Part shown: one piece after another, positions 1 through 6,666 of the stretch
How positions within the stretch are numbered: position 1 is the first letter of the stretch
How the letters are laid out: each line of letters begins with the position of its first letter
From: Nematostella vectensis
Taxonomy: Eukaryota; Cnidaria; Anthozoa; Actiniaria; Edwardsiidae
NCBI RefSeq assembly: GCF_932526225.1
Contig: NC_064040.1
Span: forward strand, 2,053,501 to 2,117,500
Direction: 5' to 3'
DNA length: 64,000 nt
The notes under the pieces: generated by a model
Told to the model about the DNA's origin: nothing
Databases searched by the model: none
The model's input: only the letters and a program-made list of their open reading frames with translations
Program-made: the position numbers and the translations under genes

Positions 1-59
1 TATCGACATAATCCGCAATACTGTCTACGCTGACTAAGTATAGCTGTATTTCACTTTAA

Positions 60-82
60 CCCTTTCACTCCTGGGTACTTTT
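60..82 (+). repeat. Left terminal inverted repeat of the TTAA element
   Basis: This 23-nt arm starts directly after TTAA at 56-59. Read against the reverse complement of 2664-2687, and counting the TTAA, 24 of 27 bases match with one 1-base gap (CCC here, CCCC on the other side). The shared core is CACTCCTG. It is unchanged in all copies inspected. Confidence 0.7.
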
Positions 83-83
83 G

Positions 84-225
84 AGCAACATTGTAAGAAA
101 AACAGACTGAAAACAGAAACCTCCCCCCCTATTTCAAGTCCAACACTACCAGTTAAGCTAAGCTACCGCTGACCCAAGACGGTATGCCTTGAAGTTTCCA
201 ACAATGTACTGCGGTGCCTTTTCTT
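84..225. other. Left subterminal stretch, nothing recognised
   Basis: Follows the left inverted repeat. It contains a C7 run (124-130) and the short repeat TAAGC-TAAGC (155-164). No coding or RNA signal was identified. Confidence 0.5.
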
Positions 226-293
226 TGTAGCGACGGCACTGCTACAGCCTGTTGCTTACAACAGTTTTGCTTGTAATTTGCTTAAAAATTACA
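226..293 (+). other. Three consecutive perfect hairpins
   Basis: Hairpin 1 is TGTAGC (226-231) with GCTACA (241-246), loop 9. Hairpin 2 is CTGTTG (249-254) with CAACAG (259-264), loop CTTA. Hairpin 3 is TGTAATTT (272-279) with AAATTACA (286-293), loop 6. They are separated by 2 and 7 nt and are followed by GCTTTTTC, which contains five T. No outer closing stem was found. They could be part of a structured RNA, a recombinase or transposase subterminal site, or chance in AT-rich DNA. Confidence 0.5.
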
Positions 294-457
294 GCTTTTT
301 CACATCTGGAGAGTGCCTTAGGACATCATGAAGTTTTTTTGGGCATAATTAATGCTGTGCTTATGGATGTTTGCACGCTGAGGTTGATTCAATGGGATAA
401 TTCCTTGTCTGGGCTTCACCAAGTGAGGAAGGAATTTTCTGGTGAATGGCCTCATAA

Positions 458-646
458 CTCTCCAATGTGGGCCATCTTTGCTACCCAACCTTATTCAAAA
501 ATTGTTTTCAGGCTTATTCTGGGTTCCTTGGACCTGGAAATGTTTTGTTTGGCTTCGGGGCAAAGAGACTTAAAAAAAAAACTGTTATGATTCTGGGGGA
601 GGAGATTGCCCGCCTGTCTGTCAAGGTGTTTCCAAGACTCCCATGA
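458..646 (+). other. Candidate terminal-exon open frame upstream of a poly(A) signal
   Basis: A plus-strand frame is open from 458 to a TGA at 644-646. A splice-acceptor-like TTGTTTTCAG ends at 511; from 512 the frame gives 44 codons beginning AYSGFLGPGNVLFGFGAKRL, then three lysines and a mixed tail. I recognise no family. The frame runs through an A10 tract (572-581). Units 4, 9, 12, 14 and 20 have 11 or 12 A there and lose the frame, so it is not under obvious constraint. An overlapping frame from the ATG at 363 to 590 (75 codons) also has no recognisable domain. This may be the 3' end of a captured gene, or noise. Confidence 0.15.
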
Positions 647-754
647 TGCAGTGCAGGCATGCAAAATAGGCTAACAATGGTGACTCGCTTCTAATGGAGG
701 TTCTAGCATTGATTATTGTGACTGATTGCTGTAAAATGGGACCTGACGGAGCGC

Positions 755-760
755 AATAAA
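755..760 (+). promoter_or_regulatory. AATAAA poly(A) signal with GT-rich downstream stretch
   Basis: A canonical AATAAA is followed 20-45 nt later by a T/G-rich stretch (TGATCTGTGTTTGCTTGTCT, from 777). This is the classical arrangement for metazoan mRNA 3'-end formation. It lies about 110 nt after the stop of the candidate frame above. AATAAA is common by chance in AT-rich DNA, but the paired downstream element makes this one better than average. Confidence 0.35.
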
Positions 761-1067
761 GGTATCCATTGGTGACTTGATCTGTGTTTGCTTGTCTCTA
801 TTTGTAGTTCGGAATTTTGTGTCTTTTTTGGTAAGGAATGTTTCTAAGTTTAAGCATTTTATTACGAATTGGTCAGCAATTAAGGTTGATATTTTGACAA
901 AAGAGTCGATTCTATTACATTGCTAAGATGGGCTTTTGTAGGTCGTCTATGCCTTGGATGAATCTATGAGTATCCGGGTCTGGTGATGTTTAGTTTGCAT
1001 TTTTGACGTTTTGGAGTTGGGCCTATATTTTACAGGCGTCTCAGGGTGTTATGGCAATGAAAGACTT
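761..1067. other. Unannotated stretch, nothing recognised
   Basis: T-rich sequence between the plus-strand poly(A)-like signal and the nested MITE-like element. No open frame of note. It holds the 939 T/A variant (units 1 and 16), and a GCCT/AGGC mini-dyad near 1022-1038. Confidence 0.6.
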
Positions 1068-1106
1068 AAAGGGACAGCGTCATGGTACTGCGCATGTCAG
1101 TGTTTA

Positions 1107-1130
1107 TTGTAGGCTTTTAATCGCCTACAA
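1107..1130 (+). other. 8-bp perfect hairpin in the nested element
   Basis: TTGTAGGC (1107-1114) pairs with GCCTACAA (1123-1130) across an 8-nt loop, 39 bp inside the left end of the nested element. Subterminal hairpins are frequent in MITEs. Confidence 0.6.
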
Positions 1131-1150
1131 ATAGTTGAACTTTTTAAAAG

Positions 1151-1226
1151 CTGTCAATACCTTGTTAAAATAATATGCAATATTTTATTGAATGCAATAT
1201 TTTATAGAAACTACGTTTATTGACAG
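1151..1226. repeat. 9-bp inverted repeat enclosing a duplicated AT-rich 14-mer
   Basis: CTGTCAATA (1151-1159) is the exact reverse complement of TATTGACAG (1218-1226). Between them ATGCAATATTTTAT occurs twice in direct orientation, at 1175-1188 and 1192-1205. Together they form the centre of the nested element. Confidence 0.65.
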
Positions 1227-1459
1227 TTTGTGGTCATTTTCTTTGAATTTAAGTCCCCCACATGTACCAAAAGCTCATAAGTCAGTATTAGAGTTTACTA
1301 AATTTCATTGTGTCAGGGTCAGAGAGCTATTGAAAGCACTTACCATGGCACTGCCCCTTTGAATAGCTGTAAAAAAAAAAAAAGGGAAGAGAAAATAGCT
1401 GGATGGGGTCTCTGTTGGTTTTGTTTTAGTTTTAGTTTTCTTTTATTATAATTTTTTCT

Positions 1460-1476
1460 GGGGTGGGGGAAGGGGG
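1460..1476 (+). other. G-rich run
   Basis: GGGG, GGGGG and GGGGG are separated by T and AA. Three long G runs can supply four shorter ones for a two-layer quadruplex, but four full runs are not present. It lies between a T-rich stretch (1415-1459) and an EcoRI site. Confidence 0.3.
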
Positions 1477-1551
1477 AATTCAGCTTAAAATTGCCTGTGG
1501 TCAATTCAACCAACTAAGCAACTAGTACAAAAGATGTTGGTTTTGCAGTCT

Positions 1552-1557
1552 TTTATT
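1552..1557 (-). promoter_or_regulatory. Minus-strand AATAAA poly(A) signal
   Basis: The plus strand reads TTTATT, giving AATAAA on the minus strand. It is followed on that strand by a T/G-rich stretch ending near 1500 (TTGTACTAGTTGCTTAGTTG). It lies about 180 nt beyond the minus-strand stop at 1743-1741, so a minus-strand transcript could end here, facing the plus-strand signal at 755-760. Confidence 0.25.
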
Positions 1558-1740
1558 CAATACTTTCAAGGTTATCATGCAATTCTGTAGTTTGACTGGA
1601 AATATATACTTTTTTTCTATTCATTTACAGTTCTATATGTACAGTGTGACCATAGTCATGATTACAATTATTTATAATAATTTTTACCCACTAACAGAAA
1701 CCAACTTGACTGCAAAAAACTCACTGTAAAGCATAAGATA

Positions 1741-1860
1741 TTAGGCATTTCTTTCATGTGGCTGTGAGGTTGACCTGTCAACATCTACAGGGGCCACACT
1801 CAACTCAGAATCATAGGGGTCCATAAAAGCAAGGTGTCGCAGAACCTTTTCCTGCCTTCC
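1741..1860 (-). other. Short minus-strand open frame before the poly(A) signal
   Basis: After a stop at 1863-1861, a frame of 39 codons (including MDPYDSELSVAPVDVDRSTS) runs to TAA at 1743-1741. The composition looks protein-like, but the length is not significant. A second frame is open over 2000-1800 with no ATG start in the recorded copies. No family recognised. Confidence 0.1.
1769..1782. other. Short perfect inverted repeat
   Basis: GTTGAC (1769-1774) and GTCAAC (1777-1782) are separated by CT. A compact dyad of this kind can be a protein binding site, but nothing nearby indicates a specific factor. Confidence 0.35.
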
Positions 1861-1880
1861 TTACTCTCCTTCACCAGGAA

Positions 1881-1924
1881 CACCTGTGCAGCCGACACCC
1901 TTAGGTGGATGGGGTGCACAGGTG
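1881..1924. repeat. 10-bp perfect inverted repeat with 24-nt loop
   Basis: CACCTGTGCA (1881-1890) is the exact reverse complement of TGCACAGGTG (1915-1924). The loop itself contains CACC/GGTG (CACCCTTAGGTG), so a nested stem is possible. Each arm contains an E-box core CACCTG or CAGGTG. It is GC-richer than its surroundings and invariant across units. Confidence 0.6.
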
Positions 1925-2321
1925 CTTTGGGTGTGGCCCTGAAGATGGCACAGTGACCACAAGATGTACCAGAATGAAATTGTATATACTGTAAAAACAT
2001 GTGAGTAGAAAACAGTCAATAGCCATGGAGTTTTCAGTGTGTTGTACATGTTATACATGTTTTAGGATTTACCTAATTACTTACAGTATTTTTTTATATA
2101 GAATTTTTTACTTGTATAATTTAGATGAGTAATACATACTTTTTATAGTATGTTGTAGAACTCGTCTCGTTCCTCCTAAATAACAATCAAAATTATGTTT
2201 GTTATTATCTTCGTGCAAAGGAACCTACAGTAGTTTTTTAATCAGATAATTGTTTTTTCTTCAACACTCCCCTGTTATTTCAACAGCTCTCCCTTGAGTT
2301 TGCTTGTCTTAGAAATAGACC

Positions 2322-2371
2322 TTGTTTGATAAACAAAGACATGTTACCCACTTATTCAATAATAGGTAACA
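2322..2371. other. Two adjacent hairpins
   Basis: TTGTTT (2322-2327) pairs with AAACAA (2331-2336) across a 3-nt loop, and TGTTACC (2342-2348) pairs with GGTAACA (2365-2371) across 16 nt. Both overlap or adjoin the end of the minus-strand 61-codon frame. Confidence 0.4.
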
Positions 2372-2537
2372 ACTGCAATATTGTACTGTATGAAAAGAGT
2401 GCCCCTCCCCCTTCTAATGTTGACATCAGTAAATCTAGCAAGCTCATTTTGCTAGATGTATGATGTATACCAGGCTTGTATCCTCCAGGTCCATTTCCAT
2501 ACTCCGTGAAGACTTCTGAAACCATCTTGGATGCCAT
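2352..2537 (-). CDS. Hypothetical 61-residue frame or first exon (low confidence)
   Basis: From the ATG at 2537-2535, the minus strand encodes 61 residues beginning MASKMVSEVFTEYGNGPGGY and ending in a hydrophobic tail before TAA. The start has G at -3 and G at +4, a strong eukaryotic context, and lies 150 bp inside the right inverted repeat, where a transposon-borne gene could begin. Splice-donor-like GTATGG and GTATAC occur within it, so it could be a first exon joined to sequence near 1960-1740, but no join I tried gives a recognised protein. The frame is unbroken in all 19 complete units, which near-identity alone would explain. Confidence 0.2.
   Translation of the reverse strand: MASKMVSEVFTEYGNGPGGYKPGIHHTSSKMSLLDLLMSTLEGGGALFSYSTILQLLPIIE
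2433..2457. other. 9-bp perfect hairpin
   Basis: ATCTAGCAA (2433-2441) pairs with TTGCTAGAT (2449-2457) across a 7-nt loop. This is one of the most stable-looking short hairpins in the unit and lies within the minus-strand 61-codon frame. Confidence 0.55.
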
Positions 2538-2546
2538 TACGGAATT

Positions 2547-2562
2547 GACCCGGAGACCCGGA
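2547..2562. repeat. Tandem 8-mer GACCCGGA x2
   Basis: GACCCGGA at 2547-2554 is repeated at 2555-2562. It is a small slippage-type duplication, fixed in all copies. Confidence 0.8.
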
Positions 2563-2633
2563 GAAAAATTCACGAGGGGGAGGGCCAGTCAACACTCCTC
2601 TCCCCAAAGTCAGACGGTTGTTTGGATGGTCTG

Positions 2634-2651
2634 TTTTTTTTTTTTTTTTTT
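2634..2651 (+). repeat. Variable T tract (16-19)
   Basis: 18 T in unit 1, 17 in unit 4, 16 in unit 9 and 19 in unit 19. With the A tracts at 572, 1371 and 2719 it accounts for nearly all unit length variation. Homopolymer lengths may also carry sequencing error. Confidence 0.8.
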
Positions 2652-2663
2652 CTTATTTTTCCG

Positions 2664-2687
2664 AAAACTACGCAGGAGTGAGAGGGG
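2664..2687 (-). repeat. Right terminal inverted repeat of the TTAA element
   Basis: Plus-strand text ...GCAGGAGTGAGAGGGG is followed by TTAA at 2688-2691. The reverse complement begins CCCCTCTCACTCCTGCGTAG, pairing with the left arm with three substitutions and one gap. It sits between an 18-T tract on its left and A tracts on its right. Confidence 0.7.
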
Positions 2688-2699
2688 TTAAGCACTACG

Positions 2700-2745
2700 A
2701 AAAAAAAAATTGAATAGAAAAAAAAAAAAAAAGAAAAAGAAAAAA
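2700..2745 (+). repeat. A-rich block: A10, A15-17, A5, A6
   Basis: Runs of A separated by TTGAATAG and single G bases. The A10 is constant while the long run varies (15 in unit 1, 16 in units 2-4, 17 in unit 5). On the minus strand it reads as successive T runs directly after the GC-richer segment. Confidence 0.85.
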
Positions 2746-2821
2746 GGCCATTGGCATAGGATCGAACCCGACCTGAAAAACAAAACGGAAACCATACATA
2801 CGGATTACCCAATCGGTATGG
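2746..2821 (-). other. Degenerate tRNA-like stretch with B-box match
   Basis: On the minus strand GTTCGATCC fits the Pol III B-box consensus GWTCRANNC (2768-2759 region). About 40 nt upstream GATT-GGGT-AATC mimics a D-arm, and the ends GCCAT and ATGGC could pair. The T-stem does not pair properly and no anticodon arm is evident, so it is not a functional tRNA by inspection. It may be a tRNA-derived promoter remnant. Confidence 0.2.
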
Positions 2822-2889
2822 CAGCACAAGGCTTTTACGGAAGGCTGTAAAGAACCCGAAGGCCCCAAGCACCGATATTTCCGGCGAAT

Positions 2890-3078
2890 ATGCTGTACAA
2901 CACTCTTGCAAGGTATTCCGACCCGCGCATTAATGGGGAGGACAATAACCAGGATCCCAGGCCTGTAATACGGTTACGCCACGCACAGCTCGCTGAGATA
3001 GAGGATGAAAAAAATACAGGTCTATTTGGGCGTCTTGAGTCCCTTGGGGGCTCGCTATGTCGGCGCGTGGCATCGTAA
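2890..3078 (+). CDS. Hypothetical 62-residue ORF in the spacer (low confidence)
   Basis: An ATG-started frame of 62 codons ends at TAA (3076-3078), beginning MLYNTLARYSDPRINGEDNN, with a hydrophilic, mixed composition. The frame is open upstream to 2851. Its three observed substitutions among units include Asp-to-Gly in units 4, 9, 11, 12 and 19 and Tyr-to-Cys in unit 19, both amino-acid changing, which argues against constraint. No domain is recognised, and it is antisense to the RNA candidate. Confidence 0.15.
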   Translation: MLYNTLARYSDPRINGEDNNQDPRPVIRLRHAQLAEIEDEKNTGLFGRLESLGGSLCRRVAS

Positions 3079-3079
3079 C
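2973..3079. repeat. 12-bp bulged inverted repeat in the GC-richer segment
   Basis: GTTACGCCACGC (2973-2984) is complementary to GCGTGGC (3065-3071) plus GTAAC (3075-3079), with ATC bulged out. It encloses about 80 nt that include CAGC-TC-GCTG (2986-2995). Confidence 0.55.
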
Positions 3080-3139
3080 GCACGGGCGCATTGTCTTTTA
3101 TCGTGTACAGGACATCAAACAAGCGAAGAAAGAAAAACG

Positions 3140-3168
3140 TTTTTTTTTTTGGGAACCGTTTTTTTATA
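3140..3168 (-). promoter_or_regulatory. TATA-like motif beside twin T tracts
   Basis: The plus strand shows ACG-T11 then GGGAACCG-T7-ATATC. The minus strand reads TATAAAAAAA at 3168-3159. The two similar halves, AACG-T and AACCG-T, suggest a local duplication. The T11 would also terminate a plus-strand Pol III transcript. Confidence 0.25.
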
Positions 3169-3180
3169 TCATGCAAAAAG

Positions 3181-3388
3181 CGAAAATAAATAGAAATAAA
3201 TAAAGTGCGATTTGGCGATTCTGTTTTTCTTTGTAGAGCTTATTAAGCTATTCACCGGCCTAAATATTCATAAAAGAAAATAAAAAATGCAATGAAGGAC
3301 GTAAGGGGGAGAGGTTTGTAAAATCGCATAGAATATCGACAAAATCCGCAATACTGTCTACGCTGACTAAGTATAGCTGTATTTCACT
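3181..3388. other. AT-rich spacer between GC-richer segment and next left TTAA
   Basis: No reading frame or RNA family was seen. It contains a perfect dyad AGCTTA-T-TAAGCT (3237-3249), the close repeat GCGATTTGGCGATT (3217-3230) and A-rich text before the next unit. A single T/A variant at offset 9 of the unit marks units 1 and 16. Confidence 0.6.
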
Positions 3389-6300
3389 TTAACCCTTTCA
3401 CTCCTGGGTACTTTTGAGCAACATTGTAAGAAAAACAGACTGAAAACAGAAACCTCCCCCCCTATTTCAAGTCCAACACTACCAGTTAAGCTAAGCTACC
3501 GCTGACCCAAGACGGTATGCCTTGAAGTTTCCAACAATGTACTGCGGTGCCTTTTCTTTGTAGCGACGGCACTGCTACAGCCTGTTGCTTACAACAGTTT
3601 TGCTTGTAATTTGCTTAAAAATTACAGCTTTTTCACATCTGGAGAGTGCCTTAGGACATCATGAAGTTTTTTTGGGCATAATTAATGCTGTGCTTATGGA
3701 TGTTTGCACGCTGAGGTTGATTCAATGGGATAATTCCTTGTCTGGGCTTCACCAAGTGAGGAAGGAATTTTCTGGTGAATGGCCTCATAACTCTCCAATG
3801 TGGGCCATCTTTGCTACCCAACCTTATTCAAAAATTGTTTTCAGGCTTATTCTGGGTTCCTTGGACCTGGAAATGTTTTGTTTGGCTTCGGGGCAAAGAG
3901 ACTTAAAAAAAAAACTGTTATGATTCTGGGGGAGGAGATTGCCCGCCTGTCTGTCAAGGTGTTTCCAAGACTCCCATGATGCAGTGCAGGCATGCAAAAT
4001 AGGCTAACAATGGTGACTCGCTTCTAATGGAGGTTCTAGCATTGATTATTGTGACTGATTGCTGTAAAATGGGACCTGACGGAGCGCAATAAAGGTATCC
4101 ATTGGTGACTTGATCTGTGTTTGCTTGTCTCTATTTGTAGTTCGGAATTTTGTGTCTTTTTTGGTAAGGAATGTTTCTAAGTTTAAGCATTTTATTACGA
4201 ATTGGTCAGCAATTAAGGTTGATATTTTGACAAAAGAGTCGATTCTATTACATTGCTAAGATGGGCTTTTGAAGGTCGTCTATGCCTTGGATGAATCTAT
4301 GAGTATCCGGGTCTGGTGATGTTTAGTTTGCATTTTTGACGTTTTGGAGTTGGGCCTATATTTTACAGGCGTCTCAGGGTGTTATGGCAATGAAAGACTT
4401 AAAGGGACAGCGTCATGGTACTGCGCATGTCAGTGTTTATTGTAGGCTTTTAATCGCCTACAAATAGTTGAACTTTTTAAAAGCTGTCAATACCTTGTTA
4501 AAATAATATGCAATATTTTATTGAATGCAATATTTTATAGAAACTACGTTTATTGACAGTTTGTGGTCATTTTCTTTGAATTTAAGTCCCCCACATGTAC
4601 CAAAAGCTCATAAGTCAGTATTAGAGTTTACTAAATTTCATTGTGTCAGGGTCAGAGAGCTATTGAAAGCACTTACCATGGCACTGCCCCTTTGAATAGC
4701 TGTAAAAAAAAAAAAGGGAAGAGAAAATAGCTGGATGGGGTCTCTGTTGGTTTTGTTTTAGTTTTAGTTTTCTTTTATTATAATTTTTTCTGGGGTGGGG
4801 GAAGGGGGAATTCAGCTTAAAATTGCCTGTGGTCAATTCAACCAACTAAGCAACTAGTACAAAAGATGTTGGTTTTGCAGTCTTTTATTCAATACTTTCA
4901 AGGTTATCATGCAATTCTGTAGTTTGACTGGAAATATATACTTTTTTTCTATTCATTTACAGTTCTATATGTACAGTGTGACCATAGTCATGATTACAAT
5001 TATTTATAATAATTTTTACCCACTAACAGAAACCAACTTGACTGCAAAAAACTCACTGTAAAGCATAAGATATTAGGCATTTCTTTCATGTGGCTGTGAG
5101 GTTGACCTGTCAACATCTACAGGGGCCACACTCAACTCAGAATCATAGGGGTCCATAAAAGCAAGGTGTCGCAGAACCTTTTCCTGCCTTCCTTACTCTC
5201 CTTCACCAGGAACACCTGTGCAGCCGACACCCTTAGGTGGATGGGGTGCACAGGTGCTTTGGGTGTGGCCCTGAAGATGGCACAGTGACCACAAGATGTA
5301 CCAGAATGAAATTGTATATACTGTAAAAACATGTGAGTAGAAAACAGTCAATAGCCATGGAGTTTTCAGTGTGTTGTACATGTTATACATGTTTTAGGAT
5401 TTACCTAATTACTTACAGTATTTTTTTATATAGAATTTTTTACTTGTATAATTTAGATGAGTAATACATACTTTTTATAGTATGTTGTAGAACTCGTCTC
5501 GTTCCTCCTAAATAACAATCAAAATTATGTTTGTTATTATCTTCGTGCAAAGGAACCTACAGTAGTTTTTTAATCAGATAATTGTTTTTCCTTCAACACT
5601 CCCCTGTTATTTCAACAGCTCTCCCTTGAGTTTGCTTGTCTTAGAAATAGACCTTGTTTGATAAACAAAGACATGTTACCCACTTATTCAATAATAGGTA
5701 ACAACTGCAATATTGTACTGTATGAAAAGAGTGCCCCTCCCCCTTCTAATGTTGACATCAGTAAATCTAGCAAGCTCATTTTGCTAGATGTATGATGTAT
5801 ACCAGGCTTGTATCCTCCAGGTCCATTTCCATACTCCGTGAAGACTTCTGAAACCATCTTGGATGCCATTACGGAATTGACCCGGAGACCCGGAGAAAAA
5901 TTCACGAGGGGGAGGGCCAGTCAACACTCCTCTCCCCAAAGTCAGACGGTTGTTTGGATGGTCTGTTTTTTTTTTTTTTTTTTCTTATTTTTCCGAAAAC
6001 TACGCAGGAGTGAGAGGGGTTAAGCACTACGAAAAAAAAAATTGAATAGAAAAAAAAAAAAAAAAGAAAAAGAAAAAAGGCCATTGGCATAGGATCGAAC
6101 CCGACCTGAAAAACAAAACGGAAACCATACATACGGATTACCCAATCGGTATGGCAGCACAAGGCTTTTACGGAAGGCTGTAAAGAACCCGAAGGCCCCA
6201 AGCACCGATATTTCCGGCGAATATGCTGTACAACACTCTTGCAAGGTATTCCGACCCGCGCATTAATGGGGAGGACAATAACCAGGATCCCAGGCCTGTA

Positions 6301-6666
6301 ATACGGTTACGCCACGCACAGCTCGCTGAGATAGAGGATGAAAAAAATACAGGTCTATTTGGGCGTCTTGAGTCCCTTGGGGGCTCGCTATGTCGGCGCG
6401 TGGCATCGTAACGCACGGGCGCATTGTCTTTTATCGTGTACAGGACATCAAACAAGCGAAGAAAGAAAAACGTTTTTTTTTTTGGGAACCGTTTTTTTAT
6501 ATCATGCAAAAAGCGAAAATAAATAGAAATAAATAAAGTGCGATTTGGCGATTCTGTTTTTCTTTGTAGAGCTTATTAAGCTATTCACCGGCCTAAATAT
6601 TCATAAAAGAAAATAAAAAATGCAATGAAGGACGTAAGGGGGAGAGGTTTGTAAAATCGCATAGAA
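3334..6666 (+). repeat. Tandem unit 2 (subtype A, 3,333 bp)
   Basis: CAGAATC type with a 12-A run near 4704, as in units 7 and 17. The TTAA-bounded element is 3389-6023. The first T-tract is 18 long and the long A-tract 16. Confidence 0.95.

Larger units (their letters stand above)
1068..1360. mobile_element. Nested MITE-like element with 20-bp inverted repeats
   Basis: Left end AAAGGGACAGCGTCATGGTA (1068-1087) and the reverse complement of 1341-1360, AAAGGGGCAGTGCCATGGTA, match at 17 of 20 positions without gaps, and all three differences are transitions. The 293-bp span has no coding capacity and contains internal inverted and direct repeats. No clean target duplication is visible: the left flank overlaps a TTAA (1066-1069) and the right flank reads TTGA, so a decayed TTAA duplication is possible. 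It is present at the same offset in every complete unit. Confidence 0.6.
1384..1740. other. AT-rich stretch between nested element and minus-strand stop
   Basis: Begins after the A13 tract with GGGAAGAG, a GTTTTAGTTTTAGTTTTC pyrimidine stretch and the G-rich run, then AT-rich text. Apart from the minus-strand AATAAA at 1557-1552 I see no functional signal. Confidence 0.5.
56..2691. mobile_element. piggyBac-like TTAA-bounded element inside each unit, no transposase
   Basis: TTAA stands at both ends (56-59 and 2688-2691), directly followed by inverted repeats that begin CCC on each side and share the core CACTCCTG. TTAA target duplication and CCC-type termini are the hallmark of the piggyBac superfamily. 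The interior of 2,628 bp could hold a transposase, which is usually about 550-650 residues, but the longest ATG-started frames are under 80 codons and stops are frequent in all frames. It is therefore a non-autonomous or decayed element. Because it recurs at the same place in all 19 complete units, it must have inserted before amplification. An alternative is an unrelated TIR element family that also targets TTAA. Confidence 0.55.
2746..3137 (-). ncRNA. Candidate minus-strand structured RNA gene, family unknown
   Basis: This about 390-bp segment is clearly GC-richer than the AT-rich unit around it. On the minus strand a TATA-like TATAAAAAAA (3168-3159) lies about 25-30 bp before it, and T6, T5 and T15 runs follow it (2745-2719). 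That combination is expected of a Pol III type 3 gene. A 12-bp stem with a 3-nt bulge joins 2973-2984 to 3065-3079, and ATATT/AATAT (2875-2879, 2887-2891 region) forms another small hairpin. I could not match it to U1, U2, U4, U5, U6, 7SK, SRP, RNase P, 5S or tRNA by eye. It overlaps a plus-strand 62-codon frame, and only one explanation, or neither, may be right. Confidence 0.25.
1..3333 (+). repeat. Tandem unit 1 (subtype A', 3,333 bp)
   Basis: Reference copy for the detailed sub-features in this annotation. Private or rare bases are T at 9 and T at 939, both shared only with unit 16, and T at 2258, seen in no other unit. It carries CAGAATC near 1806. The TTAA-bounded element is 56-2691. 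Confidence 0.95.

Noticed and set aside
252-590. 112-residue plus-strand frame recurring in all units
   Set aside because: It begins at TTG, not ATG; the first in-frame ATG is at 363. It has no recognisable domain and its end shifts with the A-run length.
2090-2101. TATATAAAAAAA on the minus strand near 2100
   Set aside because: A TATA-like match is expected by chance in this AT-rich stretch, it varies (ATATAG or AAATAG) between units, and no frame or RNA signal follows it.
2570-2911. Minus-strand frames of 60-138 residues rich in phenylalanine and lysine
   Set aside because: They are translations of the T and A tracts around 2634-2745; frame and length change from unit to unit with tract length.
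2958-2972. CAGGCCTGTAATAC resembles the primate Alu motif GCCTGTAATCCCAG
   Set aside because: The match is only about nine bases and the surrounding sequence has nothing else in common with Alu or SRP RNA.
2835-3176. 113-residue minus-strand frame in every unit
   Set aside because: Starts at TTG inside the TATA-like region and has no early ATG. Its first part is the translated T tract, and no domain is recognisable.
1-6666. Adjacent units as long terminal repeats of a retrotransposon
   Set aside because: Units abut directly with no internal region, primer-binding site or polymerase-like frame, and there are twenty of them.
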